Assembly (NCBI RefSeq): GCF_007273535.1
Contig: NZ_RIBP01000001.1
Span: forward strand, 1,240,001 to 1,304,000
Length of the DNA: 64,000 bases
Direction of reading: 5' to 3'
DNA from: Niallia circulans
GTDB taxonomy: Bacteria; Bacillota; Bacilli; Bacillales; Cytobacillaceae
Part shown: one piece after another, positions 43,723 to 52,459 of the stretch
Position numbering within the stretch: the stretch's first letter is position 1
How the letters are laid out: every line of letters begins with the position of its first letter
Notes under the pieces: model-generated
The model's input: the letters and a program-made list of their open reading frames with translations, nothing else
Told to the model about the DNA's origin: nothing
Database searches by the model: none
Position numbers and translations under genes: made by a program

Positions 43723-43989
43723 ATGGAATTTAGGGTTTTACCTCATTTTCTTACTGTTGCAAGAGAAGGAAACATTACAGTTGCTGCAAATTATTTACAT
43801 GTACCCAACCTACCTTATCAAGACAATTAAAAGACCTTGAAATAGAGTTAGGAAAAAAAACTATTTATTCGCAGTAGCCATAGTATCATTCTTACAGATG
43901 AAGGATTGCTCTTGCAAAAGAGAGCAGAAGAGATTATCGATAAAAATTTATCTCGTGTTTTTTGTTTTAATTTATTATTATGTATTTAA
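43723..43989 (+). pseudogene. LysR family regulator, frameshifted and truncated
   Basis: From the ATG at 43723 the sequence reads EFRVLPHFLTVAREGNITVA then ANYLHV, a LysR HTH. One base is lost after HV, the next frame gives TQPTLSRQLKDLEIELGKK, and a second shift at an A8 run gives LFIRSSHSIILTDEGLLLQK. The frame stops at 43989, so only the HTH and first linker remain of about 290 residues. Divergent from the SDR at 42621. Confidence 0.85.
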
Positions 43990-44029
43990 ATATATATATC
44001 TTTTAGTTAGTTGTGAGAACATAATTGAA

Positions 44030-44190
44030 AAGTTATAATGCTACAACATATGCAATATTAAGTACTGACTGAAGTCTGGTTATGCAGTAAAACAGTTTTT
44101 TGATCAGAGTTTAATTCATTTGTGGAAAATTAGTTATGGACAAATTTATCCGATACTAAAATTAATTGCCCAAGACGAATTAACATAAAT
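44030..44190 (+). pseudogene. PadR family regulator remnant
   Basis: Two frames together give TTYAILS and SGYAVKQFFDQSLIHLWKIS then YGQIYPILKLIAQDELT, clearly the PadR winged helix (usual form SGYELKKFFDQ...YGQIYP.LKKL). There are stops and a frameshift near 44070, and no C-terminal domain follows. Confidence 0.75.
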
Positions 44191-44289
44191 TCGTACTTCA
44201 TCTGACCATGGAAAACCTGATAGTAACGATCTCCTTCTTCCTACTATTCACTAATTGTTATTTTATAGTAAACTATAATTATAGTTGTT

Positions 44290-44946
44290 TTACCTGATTT
44301 TTTGTTTTCGCATCCATTGAGTAGCTACCCATTTTTCTCCTTTGATAACAGGAGCTCCACCGTGTAAAGTTAACTCGTTCAAATCTTGATTATTATAAAA
44401 ATACTCAAAATAGACAGCGCTTCCTTTTTTAGGGGATATGGACAGATTTAGTTTTGGGAAATAGGTTTCTCCACCTTCTTCCACATCATTCAAATAAATA
44501 ACGAGTGTGCTAATTCTATTGTTTTTTGCAGCTTTACTAGCAGAATTGAAAAAATCAAAATGTGCTTTATATTCTTGACCAGGTGTATATTTAAGAATTT
44601 GGATACCTTCAGCATGTTCAATAGGAATACACATTATAGCGGAAATTCTTCTTTCTAATTTTTCAAGAAGATCAATTTCGCTCCCTTGGAAAAACATACT
44701 ACTACTTGTTCTAATATCATTCACTTCTCCTTCTCCAGAAGAACTAATCTTAGAGCGTTTTAAATTATCTTTAGAAAATTCAATTAATTCATTGCATTCT
44801 TGATCACTTAAAACATTATCTAAAACAACTATTAGGGGTTCATCAAATTTAGTAACAATATTTATTTTTCTGTCATCTGCAATAATGTGATCTCCACTTT
44901 GATAAAAAATAGTTTCTTCATTGATAATTTTTGTCATTTGTTTCAC
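44290..44946 (-). CDS. 2OG-Fe(II) oxygenase, prolyl 4-hydroxylase-like
   Basis: The protein is 218 aa. The double-stranded beta-helix has the iron ligands HFDFF (His-x-Asp, about residues 138-140) and the distal His in LTLHGGAPVIKGEKW (about 195), plus the 2-oxoglutarate-binding Lys in KGEKW. TPGQEYKAH and EGGETYFP are typical of P4H alpha-subunit-like bacterial enzymes such as the Bacillus anthracis protein. It probably hydroxylates proline or another residue in a protein. It is a single gene. Confidence 0.9.
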   Translation of the reverse strand: MKQMTKIINEETIFYQSGDHIIADDRKINIVTKFDEPLIVVLDNVLSDQECNELIEFSKDNLKRSKISSSGEGEVNDIRTSSSMFFQGSEIDLLEKLERRISAIMCIPIEHAEGIQILKYTPGQEYKAHFDFFNSASKAAKNNRISTLVIYLNDVEEGGETYFPKLNLSISPKKGSAVYFEYFYNNQDLNELTLHGGAPVIKGEKWVATQWMRKQKIR

Positions 44947-45510
44947 TCCTTATAACATTTTTATTAAATTAATGGCTTTTACAAGCCCTTATTTCAGTCA
45001 TGAGCTGTTGCCAAACATATTTATATCAAAATCCTATTTTAGCTAAAAGAGGTCTTGTTTATAAAGTACCATAAAAAACAAATCATTCCTATCTTATTCA
45101 AAACCAATATCTCTACTAAATTAATCATTAAAAAAGATATGATATAGGTTTGCGAATAGGCTTAATCGGTTCGTTAACCCCTAAAACTTCATTGATAAAA
45201 CTTCCTCTCTTCTTCTAAAGTCATTTCATTTTCTCATTTTACCCTTTTGGTTTAACATTCTTCTTTTCTGGAACCAGCTATAATAACAGAGAAAGCACCA
45301 AATCCTAAGATTTCTACTAATTCACCATTTTTCAATGCTTAAATTCAACAAAACAAGCCATAAAATCACCAACACAAACAAATAAATCTAATTAGTTTTT
45401 CAATTACAATTTCCCGCAAGAGAAATTACACAACATGATAAAAAATACCTTATAATTAAGTTAAGAAACTGCTGAAGTATTTACTCTTATTAATCATTCA
45501 GAAAGGTTTG
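44947..45510. other. Intergenic region with an HU-like relic
   Basis: About 560 AT-rich bases. Apart from the HU-like fragment on the minus strand at 45263-45339, there are no supportable genes. Confidence 0.5.
45263..45339 (-). pseudogene. HU-like DNA-binding protein fragment
   Basis: The minus strand encodes ALKNGELVEILGFGAFSV, which matches the beta-hairpin core of HU (usual form ALKNGDKVQLIGFGNFEV). Sequence before and after is stop-rich. Only this conserved core is recognisable. Confidence 0.55.
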
Positions 45511-45705
45511 ATGACGATGACGAAATTATATTATAGTGGTGTAAAATATGGAAAAAGTGATGTTGATGTAAAATTATTGGTTGATATACAAAATGATTGG
45601 TTTGAGGTAACGCATACCAAGGAAGTGTCTCAAGTAATGAATAAATCAACAGGTGAATATATCACAGTAAATCGAAACAGCTTAAAAATTGAGGTTGCTT
45701 CATAA
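45511..45705 (+). CDS. Small hypothetical protein
   Basis: The product is about 62-64 aa; ATG codons at 45511 and 45517 are both possible, the SD AAAGG fitting the second better. It has strand-rich segments (KLYYSGVKYGKSDVDVKLLV, WFEVTHTKEV, GEYITVNRNSLKIEV), suggesting a small beta-barrel. No family is recognised. A terminator follows the stop. Confidence 0.5.
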   Translation: MTMTKLYYSGVKYGKSDVDVKLLVDIQNDWFEVTHTKEVSQVMNKSTGEYITVNRNSLKIEVAS

Positions 45706-45734
45706 TACAAAAAAAGAATTTAATTTAAAGATAT

Positions 45735-45761
45735 AGCCGTAACGAAAATCTAGTATACGGC
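45735..45761 (+). terminator. Terminator after the small gene at 45511
   Basis: AGCCGTA (45735-45741) pairs with TACGGCT (45755-45761), followed by eight T residues. Confidence 0.85.
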
Positions 45762-46008
45762 TTTTTTTTGTTAATTTCACAGGCGAAAATATATCAGTGC
45801 AAAGCTATATGAATTGAAAAAACCAAATGAAAAAAATGCATAAATTCAATTCCATTCTTTGTATCAATATTAAATACGTCTGTAATAATCTTCTCTTCTT
45901 AAAGGAATTAATTTATATTTTTCTATTAATAATATAAAAATCCTTCTTCTACTTAACTCCTAAAACAAGCATTAATCCTTCTAAGCTTGATTCCCAACAC
46001 AGAAAAAA

Positions 46009-46041
46009 CCGCCTAAACCCAGATACCAACAGTTTAGACAG
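46009..46041 (-). terminator. Terminator of the acid-sugar operon
   Basis: CCGCCTAAAC (46009-46018) pairs with GTTTAGACAG (46032-46041) through GT wobbles, with A/T runs outside; on the minus strand a T6 run follows. It ends the leftward block after the ROK gene. Confidence 0.75.
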
Positions 46042-46091
46042 TTTTTTAAAAGCATTATTATCATTCACCAATGCTTTTCTACTAATTAAAT

Positions 46092-46997
46092 CTAACCAAC
46101 TATCTGCTTCTCCTTACTAATAAAGAAATGATACAGAGCACCATAAAGATTGGCATCATTTTGAAATTTACAAGCTACAACCTTAGGATTCGCAACATGC
46201 ATCGGATTAGCTTTTGTCACTTCTGCCAATGCCCAGTGTATTCGCTCAAGTAAGACTGGTTGAGCGCTTATTCCTCCACCAATAGCAAAAGTTTCAGGGT
46301 CTAAAATATATTGCAGATTTAGAATCTGTGTTGCTAGATGGATACAAAACTCGTCGAATATAACCATTGCCTCTTCATCCTTATTTACAATATACTTAAA
46401 AACACTTTCTCCATCCGTTTTATCCGTTAGCTTCTTTAATTCTGCAATCCGGCGAATCATTTCTACAGCAGAACAAGCAAATCCAAAAAATTGACCAACC
46501 CTTGTTTGTATTTCTATATTGTCCATTACATAGCTGACTTCACCAGATGATTGGTGAAAGCCTCGGTGTATTTTCCCATTCATTATAATGCCGCCGCCAA
46601 CACCACTGCCGAGAACAAGCACTACTGCATCTTTAACGTTTTTTAAATTACCAAGCCATAGTTCAGCCAAAGCTGCGCATTTTCCATCATTCTCAATTGA
46701 AACTTCCTTCTGATACTTTTCTTCAATTCGCTGTTTTAAGTTCACCTTATGCAAAAAGGGAAATGAACCTCCATGATAAATCATACCTGATTCTACATCA
46801 ATTGTTCCTGGACAACTGATAGCGATCCCTTTGACATGTGTTGAATCATATTTATCAATTATCGAAAAAATAACATCCTCAAACTCTGCTCTATTTTCTC
46901 TTGATGCAGGTGTCTTTCCCCTGTGTGTAATCTTTCCAGAGGCATCCATTAAAGCAAATTTAACAAAGGTGCCACCAATATCTAAAACTAAATACAT
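46092..46997 (-). CDS. ROK family sugar kinase
   Basis: The protein is 301 aa. The phosphate loop LDIGGTFVKFAL (about residues 4-15), the catalytic Asp in ENDGKCAA (about 104), the ROK motif VLVLGSGVGGGI (about 123) and AIGGGIS are present. No HTH precedes it, so it is a kinase rather than a repressor. The zinc-binding cysteine cluster of typical ROK kinases is not clear. The ATG at 46997 with GAGGAG 7 bases upstream is chosen. It is the last gene of the leftward block and probably phosphorylates a free sugar released by the pathway. Confidence 0.88.
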   Translation of the reverse strand: MYLVLDIGGTFVKFALMDASGKITHRGKTPASRENRAEFEDVIFSIIDKYDSTHVKGIAISCPGTIDVESGMIYHGGSFPFLHKVNLKQRIEEKYQKEVSIENDGKCAALAELWLGNLKNVKDAVVLVLGSGVGGGIIMNGKIHRGFHQSSGEVSYVMDNIEIQTRVGQFFGFACSAVEMIRRIAELKKLTDKTDGESVFKYIVNKDEEAMVIFDEFCIHLATQILNLQYILDPETFAIGGGISAQPVLLERIHWALAEVTKANPMHVANPKVVACKFQNDANLYGALYHFFISKEKQIVG

Positions 46998-47078
46998 GCT
47001 TATTCTCCTCATCAGGCAAGTTATACATTATGAAAATATTACATTCATCAAATGAATGTGCTTTGTTTATCAGTTTAT

Positions 47079-48461
47079 CTATTGTTGTGCTCTTCTTGCT
47101 TCTAGCTCTGTCATAATTTCTTCATGTGGCTTCTCCCACTTATAGATAAAAATCATCACAAGAATAGCTACAACACTCAAAATCAATGGTAACCAAATAT
47201 AACTTAACGCAATCATATTTAATGTTGCTGAGGATTGAGCTTGATTTGCAATGTAACCACCTGCAGCAAGTAACCAAACTGGGATGGCACCACCAAGTCC
47301 TGAGCCTAATTTATTGGCAACACCAGAGGCTGAAACTAGGATACCAGGGGCACGGACACCTGATTTCCATTCACCATAATCAACAGTATCCGCCTTTAAA
47401 ACAAATAGTAGTCCTGTTGGTAATCCTAATCCAATTGCACCAATAATTGTACCTATAATGATCAATGTCACATTCGATCCGCCCATAAATATAATTAAAT
47501 GACCAACTATATTAATAGAAAGACCTGTTATTATTAATGATTTTTTACTAAACTTTTTCGTTAAGAACGGGATGGCTAAAACACCCAAAAGTGAACTCAT
47601 TGCAAGAGTATTAACGATAGAGATTATTTCAGGCTTGTTAATGTAATACGTCATATAGTAAATCCCTGCTGATAATCTCATTATATTTAGTGTGTAAAAA
47701 GTAATCCCAAATAAGACAACACCTAACCACGGACGATTACCTTTAATTGCTTTTATACTTTCTTTCACAGGAATAGATTCATAGCCAGACGCACTTTGCA
47801 CACGTTCTCTTGTATTAAAGAAGGTAATTAAAAATAAGGCTAATGCTATGACAGAAAATATGATCATTGTGTAGAAAAAACCTGTTTGCTGATTACCGGC
47901 CCCTAAATAAGCCACTAATGGAAGCAGTGTCAAGTTAACTATTAATCCACCTATTTGACCGCCAAACATACGGAATGTGTTTGCAACTGTTCTTTCTTGA
48001 ACGTTATTTGTCATACTTGGGAGCATTGTCTGCAATGGATTATTAACAGCAGCATATAGCACATTAGCTGCGATATAAAACACATAAACATAAGCCAATT
48101 TCCCGGAAGCGCTTAACTCTGGTCCCATGAAAAGCAGAATGGATACAATCGTAAACGGGAAACAAGACCATAAAATCCAAGGACGAGATTTCCCCCATTT
48201 CGTGTTTGTTTTATCAATTAATATTCCTAATATTGGACTGTCAATCATATCTACTAATCTCGCAACCAACATAAGGGTCCCAACAGCAGCTGCACCTATA
48301 CCGTAAACATCAGTGAAGTAAAATGTTAAATACGTTGTCAAAACAGTATATATTAAATTAGATCCTGTATCGCCTAAAGCGTAGCTTACTTTTTCTAACA
48401 TAGACATTTTTTGATTCGTAGTTGAATTATTTCTATGCAAATCTTGTTCTCTTAACCCCAT
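47079..48461 (-). CDS. GPH family sugar:cation symporter (MFS)
   Basis: The protein is 460 aa with twelve hydrophobic segments. SYALGDTGSNLIYTVLTTYL, MDSPILGILIDKTNTKWGKS then RPWILW (about residues 70-95) are the GPH signature (MelB/XynB/UidB-type). It imports a glycoside or sugar by cation symport. Located in the acid-sugar block, it is the likely importer of the pathway substrate, possibly a glucuronide-like or other glycoside. The ATG at 48461 is favoured over a GTG overlapping the SD. A cre-like site lies 20-35 bp upstream. Confidence 0.88.
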   Translation of the reverse strand: MGLREQDLHRNNSTTNQKMSMLEKVSYALGDTGSNLIYTVLTTYLTFYFTDVYGIGAAAVGTLMLVARLVDMIDSPILGILIDKTNTKWGKSRPWILWSCFPFTIVSILLFMGPELSASGKLAYVYVFYIAANVLYAAVNNPLQTMLPSMTNNVQERTVANTFRMFGGQIGGLIVNLTLLPLVAYLGAGNQQTGFFYTMIIFSVIALALFLITFFNTRERVQSASGYESIPVKESIKAIKGNRPWLGVVLFGITFYTLNIMRLSAGIYYMTYYINKPEIISIVNTLAMSSLLGVLAIPFLTKKFSKKSLIITGLSINIVGHLIIFMGGSNVTLIIIGTIIGAIGLGLPTGLLFVLKADTVDYGEWKSGVRAPGILVSASGVANKLGSGLGGAIPVWLLAAGGYIANQAQSSATLNMIALSYIWLPLILSVVAILVMIFIYKWEKPHEEIMTELEARRAQQ

Positions 48462-48785
48462 TGTTTTCACTCCCTTAAGATATTGAAGCGTTTACATTTT
48501 ATCGATAAATATTAGCCTTGACTGTTTAGATAGTTGCAATCGATAGTTTCTATCATTAAAAATTTTTCATAAACCAGAAGCAAATCAAAAAATTTTTTTT
48601 AGCAACATAAGTAAACAATCCAATTATATTTACAGGATTTATTCATACAAATAATCACATCAAGAGATTAGATTGGATACACCAAAATCTTGTCACTTAC
48701 CTCATTATTAACAGGCCAAAATTCTGATATATCCATTCTTATGGGGAATTTTTGCTGTAAATTTTATGCATACCTTTCATTCATC
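48462..48785. other. Intergenic region symporter to GntR gene
   Basis: A 320-base AT-rich stretch, leader of the symporter gene, containing the cre-like site. No gene is seen. Confidence 0.5.
48483..48496. promoter_or_regulatory. cre-like site upstream of the symporter
   Basis: TTGAAGCGTTTACA matches the CcpA consensus TGWAANCGNTNWCA at 12 of 14 positions and lies just before the SD of the symporter gene. It indicates a separate, glucose-repressed promoter for transporter and ROK kinase. Confidence 0.5.
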
Positions 48786-49439
48786 CTAATAATGAATAGA
48801 AGTATCCCCAGATTTTAATACAGTAATCGTTGCTCTTACATGCTTTCTCATTAATTCTTCCGCCAAATCGCCGTCTCGTTTCTCTAGTGCATCAATAATC
48901 GCCATATGCTCCGGGTATGTTTCATCAGGTGAACGATATAGACCTTGTGTTAAGCTAGTTTGGATAACTTTACATGATTCCAAAGATCTCGAAAGGTGGA
49001 AATCCTTCGTTTCCTCTGCTATAAAATTATGGAACTTTTTATCTGCTGCATAATAGGCATCTTTATCATTTTCCTGTCTTTTCTGATAGGCACTTTGGAA
49101 AATCGCTCTCAAATAGATTACTTTCTCGTCCTCAATTACTGGAGCTATTAATCTACATGCTAATCCTTCCAAAACAGCCCGAAGCTCGAATATGGAAATC
49201 ATATCTTCTAGAGTAAACCTCTTGGCGTACCAACCCTTTGGCGTCCTGTACAATAAGCCCTCCATCTCTAATTCAGCCATTGCTTTACGCAAAGGTGTGC
49301 GACTAACTCCCAATGTCTCAGTCAATTGGTTCTGAATAATCACTTGTTCTGGAGGGAATTCACCATTTATAATCATTTCACGTAATTTTAAGTAAACAGT
49401 TTGGTCTAGCGTATTTTTTGCTGCCTCTAAGTTATGCAT
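48786..49439 (-). CDS. GntR family transcriptional regulator, FCD domain
   Basis: The protein is 217 aa. The GntR winged HTH (about 10-76) contains LREMIINGEFPPEQVIIQNQ and LGVSRTPLRKAMAELEMEGL; the FadR-type C-terminal domain (about 80-210) has FELRAVLEGLACRLIAP and metal-binding His residues (DKKFHNFI). FCD regulators bind small organic acids or sugar acids. It lies in the middle of the acid-sugar block, 45 bp after the aldolase. The triple GTATAC repeat at 56731 is a likely target. AAGGATG precedes the ATG. Confidence 0.9.
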   Translation of the reverse strand: MHNLEAAKNTLDQTVYLKLREMIINGEFPPEQVIIQNQLTETLGVSRTPLRKAMAELEMEGLLYRTPKGWYAKRFTLEDMISIFELRAVLEGLACRLIAPVIEDEKVIYLRAIFQSAYQKRQENDKDAYYAADKKFHNFIAEETKDFHLSRSLESCKVIQTSLTQGLYRSPDETYPEHMAIIDALEKRDGDLAEELMRKHVRATITVLKSGDTSIHY

Positions 49440-49483
49440 GGAATCATCCTTCTATTTTATGGTTTTATGGTTTTGATATCATA

Positions 49484-50140
49484 TTACCATAAACGACGGG
49501 GCTTGTATCCGGCATGATGAAGGAAATCACTTGCCGTATCCGTGTTTAATATAGCAGGATTTAAACCAGACATCTTAGACATAACAGCCATTTTGCATGT
49601 CATTTCAATTGTCTCTAGACACATACGGGCTTCCTGCATCGTTGCGTCAAATACAATAACACCATGATTTTTTAAAATTAATACATTTGCCTCGCTAGCC
49701 TTTGCACCAACTGCGGCTCCTAGATCTTTACTGCCTGGATGATAATAGTCCACATATGCTATCCGTTCGGCATAGTACATGCTTTCAATAAACAATTTAC
49801 TTTCAATCTGTAGGTCTGTACATGCTGCTAAAGTTGTCCAGAATGGAGAAGCATGTATGACGAAGCCTGTATCTGGTCTTGCTTGATATATCGCAGCATG
49901 CATGGGTATTTCCTTGGAAGGCCGCTTTTTATCGCTATTAAATTGCCCAGAGGAAATTGTTACCTCTACTAAATCTGACTTCTCTAAATGCCCCATATAC
50001 GTGCCAGATCCTGTAATAAGCATCGTATCTTCATCAACACGTTTGCTTATATTGCCTGAATTCCCCCAAGCAAGTCGAAAGTTCATCATATATTGGCCAA
50101 CGTCAATAATATCTTGCTCTGACTTCCTAATTGTTCTCAC
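49484..50140 (-). CDS. Class II aldolase/adducin family protein
   Basis: The protein is 218 aa. The class II fold has NSGNISKRVDEDTMLITGSG (about residues 30-49), the catalytic Glu in SKEIPMHAAIY with a metal His, HASPFWTTLAA, and a third His in LKNHGVIVFD. Together they bind Zn2+ for retro-aldol cleavage of an acid sugar phosphate (as in OtnC or FucA). The start codon is unclear: the GTG at 50140 is inside the perfect SD AAGGAGGTGA, and the first codon at proper spacing is ATT (50131). It is 11 bp after the DUF1537 kinase gene. Confidence 0.9.
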   Translation of the reverse strand: MRTIRKSEQDIIDVGQYMMNFRLAWGNSGNISKRVDEDTMLITGSGTYMGHLEKSDLVEVTISSGQFNSDKKRPSKEIPMHAAIYQARPDTGFVIHASPFWTTLAACTDLQIESKLFIESMYYAERIAYVDYYHPGSKDLGAAVGAKASEANVLILKNHGVIVFDATMQEARMCLETIEMTCKMAVMSKMSGLNPAILNTDTASDFLHHAGYKPRRLW

Positions 50141-50151
50141 CTCCTTTCCAT

Positions 50152-51537
50152 CTATAAAGATTCCTGCTTCACTCTTACAAAATAATCTTCCTGACCAAGC
50201 TGGCCTCCTTTAAGAGCTAATTCGATTCCATTAACAGTAGAATCACTTGAGTAGCATATATTCAATGGCGCTCCAGGTGAAATAGGTGCAGCAATTTCCA
50301 GCGCTGTTACTCCGAGTTCCCTTGTTGCATACCCAGATGTATCCCCGCCAGCAACAACAAATCTTCTAGTACCATTACGGGTAGCAATACCTTTCATTAT
50401 TCGCCCCAACAGCTGGCCAAGTAATTGTCCGCTTTTATCCTTTGAAATCCCCAGTGATTTTAACCTTGCTTTCGTTTCGACTATGGATGGATCATGCGGA
50501 CCTTTTGCAGTATAGAGAATTAAATCCCGACCTTCTGCAAGTATCGTTTCCGCTGTATTCAACAAATTATGTAGTTCGGCCTCCCCAGAAGCTGGATGCA
50601 ATAGCTCCTCAATCGGCAATTGAATGGAAACAAACCCTTCCCTTACTGCCACTTCTATCTGTTTTCTCGTTATTTCAGAGGCACTACCCGAAAGAACTAA
50701 CAGCGGTGCAGCTTCACTGGATACCTTATTATCATTCGGATAATTCGGGGAACGTCTGTTTAATTCAGGTATCAAATCCCAAGCTTTCGCCAATGCATAC
50801 TCAACCCCTGAGGAACCAACTATAAAGAGTGGTGCTGTTGTCTGAGCAAGTTTCCACAGTAACTTTCCAGAAGCAGTAGTATCAGTTTGATTTAAGGAAT
50901 CAAACAATAATATAGAATCCTGTTTTTGCGAGAAACGCTCCCAAACCTCCTTATCGTTCCCTTCAAGCTCAAGTACGGACATTAATCCAATAGAACGGTC
51001 TGTTTGTTTGGAAAGATGTACTCTAAGATCTGCTTCATCCATCGGAGTAGCAGGATGAACGGACATAATCGGATGTCTATCCAAGCGATGAATAACATCT
51101 GAAACTGCAGCAAAGTGCTGTCCGAATACAGTATATCTGGCCAAAGGAGGTGCTCCTGCTAACACTGGTGTTATCTGCTTTTGAGGAAAGTACCTTTTTC
51201 CAATGTCCAACACACGCCCAATACTCCCTAACTCTGGTGTAGAATCAAAGGTGGAACAAATTTTATAGTGTATAACAGTCGGGTTATAATTCAACAAACG
51301 TTCAAAAATCGGAGCAAGCTCTGCTTCCAGTTCTTCAGTAGGCAAGGATCGACTTATACCTGCAATTCCAATACAATCGACATCTGGATAATTTAACCTC
51401 AGCTCCTCTGGGTCTGGCGGATCGAGAAATAATACGGTGCGATATCCTTGCAGTGCCAGCATTTCCATTGCATCTGTTGATCCAGTAAAGTCATCCCCAT
51501 AAAATGCTAGTAGCAATGAATGCAATTTATTCACCAT
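50152..51537 (-). CDS. Four-carbon acid sugar kinase family protein (DUF1537)
   Basis: The protein is 461 aa. The N-terminal domain has AFYGDDFTGSTDAMEML (substrate site, about 10-27), and the C-terminal nucleotide domain has FVVAGGDTSGYATRELG (about 388-405) with PGAPL before the end. DUF1537 kinases phosphorylate four-carbon acids (erythronate, threonate) or 3-oxo-isoapionate. A kinase followed by a class II aldolase matches the order of the OtnK-OtnC unit. The start overlaps the stop of the TIM-barrel gene by 11 bases, with AAAGG directly before it. Confidence 0.93.
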   Translation of the reverse strand: MVNKLHSLLLAFYGDDFTGSTDAMEMLALQGYRTVLFLDPPDPEELRLNYPDVDCIGIAGISRSLPTEELEAELAPIFERLLNYNPTVIHYKICSTFDSTPELGSIGRVLDIGKRYFPQKQITPVLAGAPPLARYTVFGQHFAAVSDVIHRLDRHPIMSVHPATPMDEADLRVHLSKQTDRSIGLMSVLELEGNDKEVWERFSQKQDSILLFDSLNQTDTTASGKLLWKLAQTTAPLFIVGSSGVEYALAKAWDLIPELNRRSPNYPNDNKVSSEAAPLLVLSGSASEITRKQIEVAVREGFVSIQLPIEELLHPASGEAELHNLLNTAETILAEGRDLILYTAKGPHDPSIVETKARLKSLGISKDKSGQLLGQLLGRIMKGIATRNGTRRFVVAGGDTSGYATRELGVTALEIAAPISPGAPLNICYSSDSTVNGIELALKGGQLGQEDYFVRVKQESL

Positions 51538-52459
51538 CCTTTATTGGTGCGTCTTCAAGAGCTTGGAGAGCCTTTATTAATGTTCGCTTTGCACCGGCCA
51601 TCAATAAACCTGGTTCCTCACCTGCAGTGGTCATAATTTCTATTCCTAAACCTGCTTTTCCGCTTCGGTTTATATAACCAACCTCTATAAGATCTTTCAA
51701 GAATGCAGCAACTTCTGGCACACTATGACAGCCATTTTGATATCCAAAATACGGATGTTTATCTCCAAAGCGATCATCTTTCCGATCAATGGAACAATTG
51801 CCGATGTGGACATGACCAAGCCAGTTATTTGTGTTATGAACAGTTTCTTCAATATCCTCCCCAAGAAGAGGTACATGACTCAAATCCACTAAAAGTGATA
51901 AATTCGTTGTATGCTTTTCAAGCAAGTTCATTAAATGTGCTGCCATGTTACTGTTACCAAAAAAACGATTTTTGTCGATGTCAGTATCAAATAGTTCCAA
52001 GTCAAGTTGTAGGTTGCGCTCTTTTGCGGCTTTATCTAATAGCAATAATGAATCACAAAGACGTTGTAGTTCATCTTCGTATTGTTCATTCAAATTTTTG
52101 GGACCGCTGATTACAGCGACACGATCTGCCCCAGCCTCAACAGCATCATCCATCGCCTGCATGATTTGGTTGACCGCCTGCATTTGCTCTTCCTTATTGG
52201 AAGAATGCAGATTTAACTCCTTACCGAATATAAGCGGTTGTAAGAGATAACTTGCATTCATATTGGCAACTCGCAGCCATTCTGCGAATTGCCTCCTTCG
52301 ATTCGAATTTGCTATTGGAGCTATTTCTATCCGTTCAAAAAATGAATCCTCTAACACAGTACGAATGGAATGCTCCCACACTTTTTCATCATTTGCAGCA
52401 TTTGGCCAGAGCCCAGGATGAACTAGACTAATTTCTAGCATTTCTTGCCATTGCTTCAT
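51527..52459 (-). CDS. Xylose-isomerase-like TIM barrel protein
   Basis: The protein is 310 aa, in the sugar phosphate isomerase/epimerase (AP endonuclease 2) superfamily. Metal-ligand segments are DLELFDTDIDKNRFFG (about 155-170), LVDLSHVPLLGE (about 195), HVHIGNCSI (about 218) and LGIEIMTT (about 275). Related enzymes act as isomerases, epimerases, dehydratases or decarboxylases (OtnI, OiaC), so the reaction is not fixed. It overlaps the Gfo/Idh/MocA gene by 32 bases. SD AGGAGG lies 5 bases before the ATG. Confidence 0.85.
   Translation of the reverse strand: MKQWQEMLEISLVHPGLWPNAANDEKVWEHSIRTVLEDSFFERIEIAPIANSNRRRQFAEWLRVANMNASYLLQPLIFGKELNLHSSNKEEQMQAVNQIMQAMDDAVEAGADRVAVISGPKNLNEQYEDELQRLCDSLLLLDKAAKERNLQLDLELFDTDIDKNRFFGNSNMAAHLMNLLEKHTTNLSLLVDLSHVPLLGEDIEETVHNTNNWLGHVHIGNCSIDRKDDRFGDKHPYFGYQNGCHSVPEVAAFLKDLIEVGYINRSGKAGLGIEIMTTAGEEPGLLMAGAKRTLIKALQALEDAPIKDGE

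Larger units (their letters stand above)
45706..46091. other. Intergenic region with two facing terminators
   Basis: It lies between a rightward and a leftward gene and holds their two terminators (45735-45761 and 46009-46041). Nothing else was seen. Confidence 0.6.
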
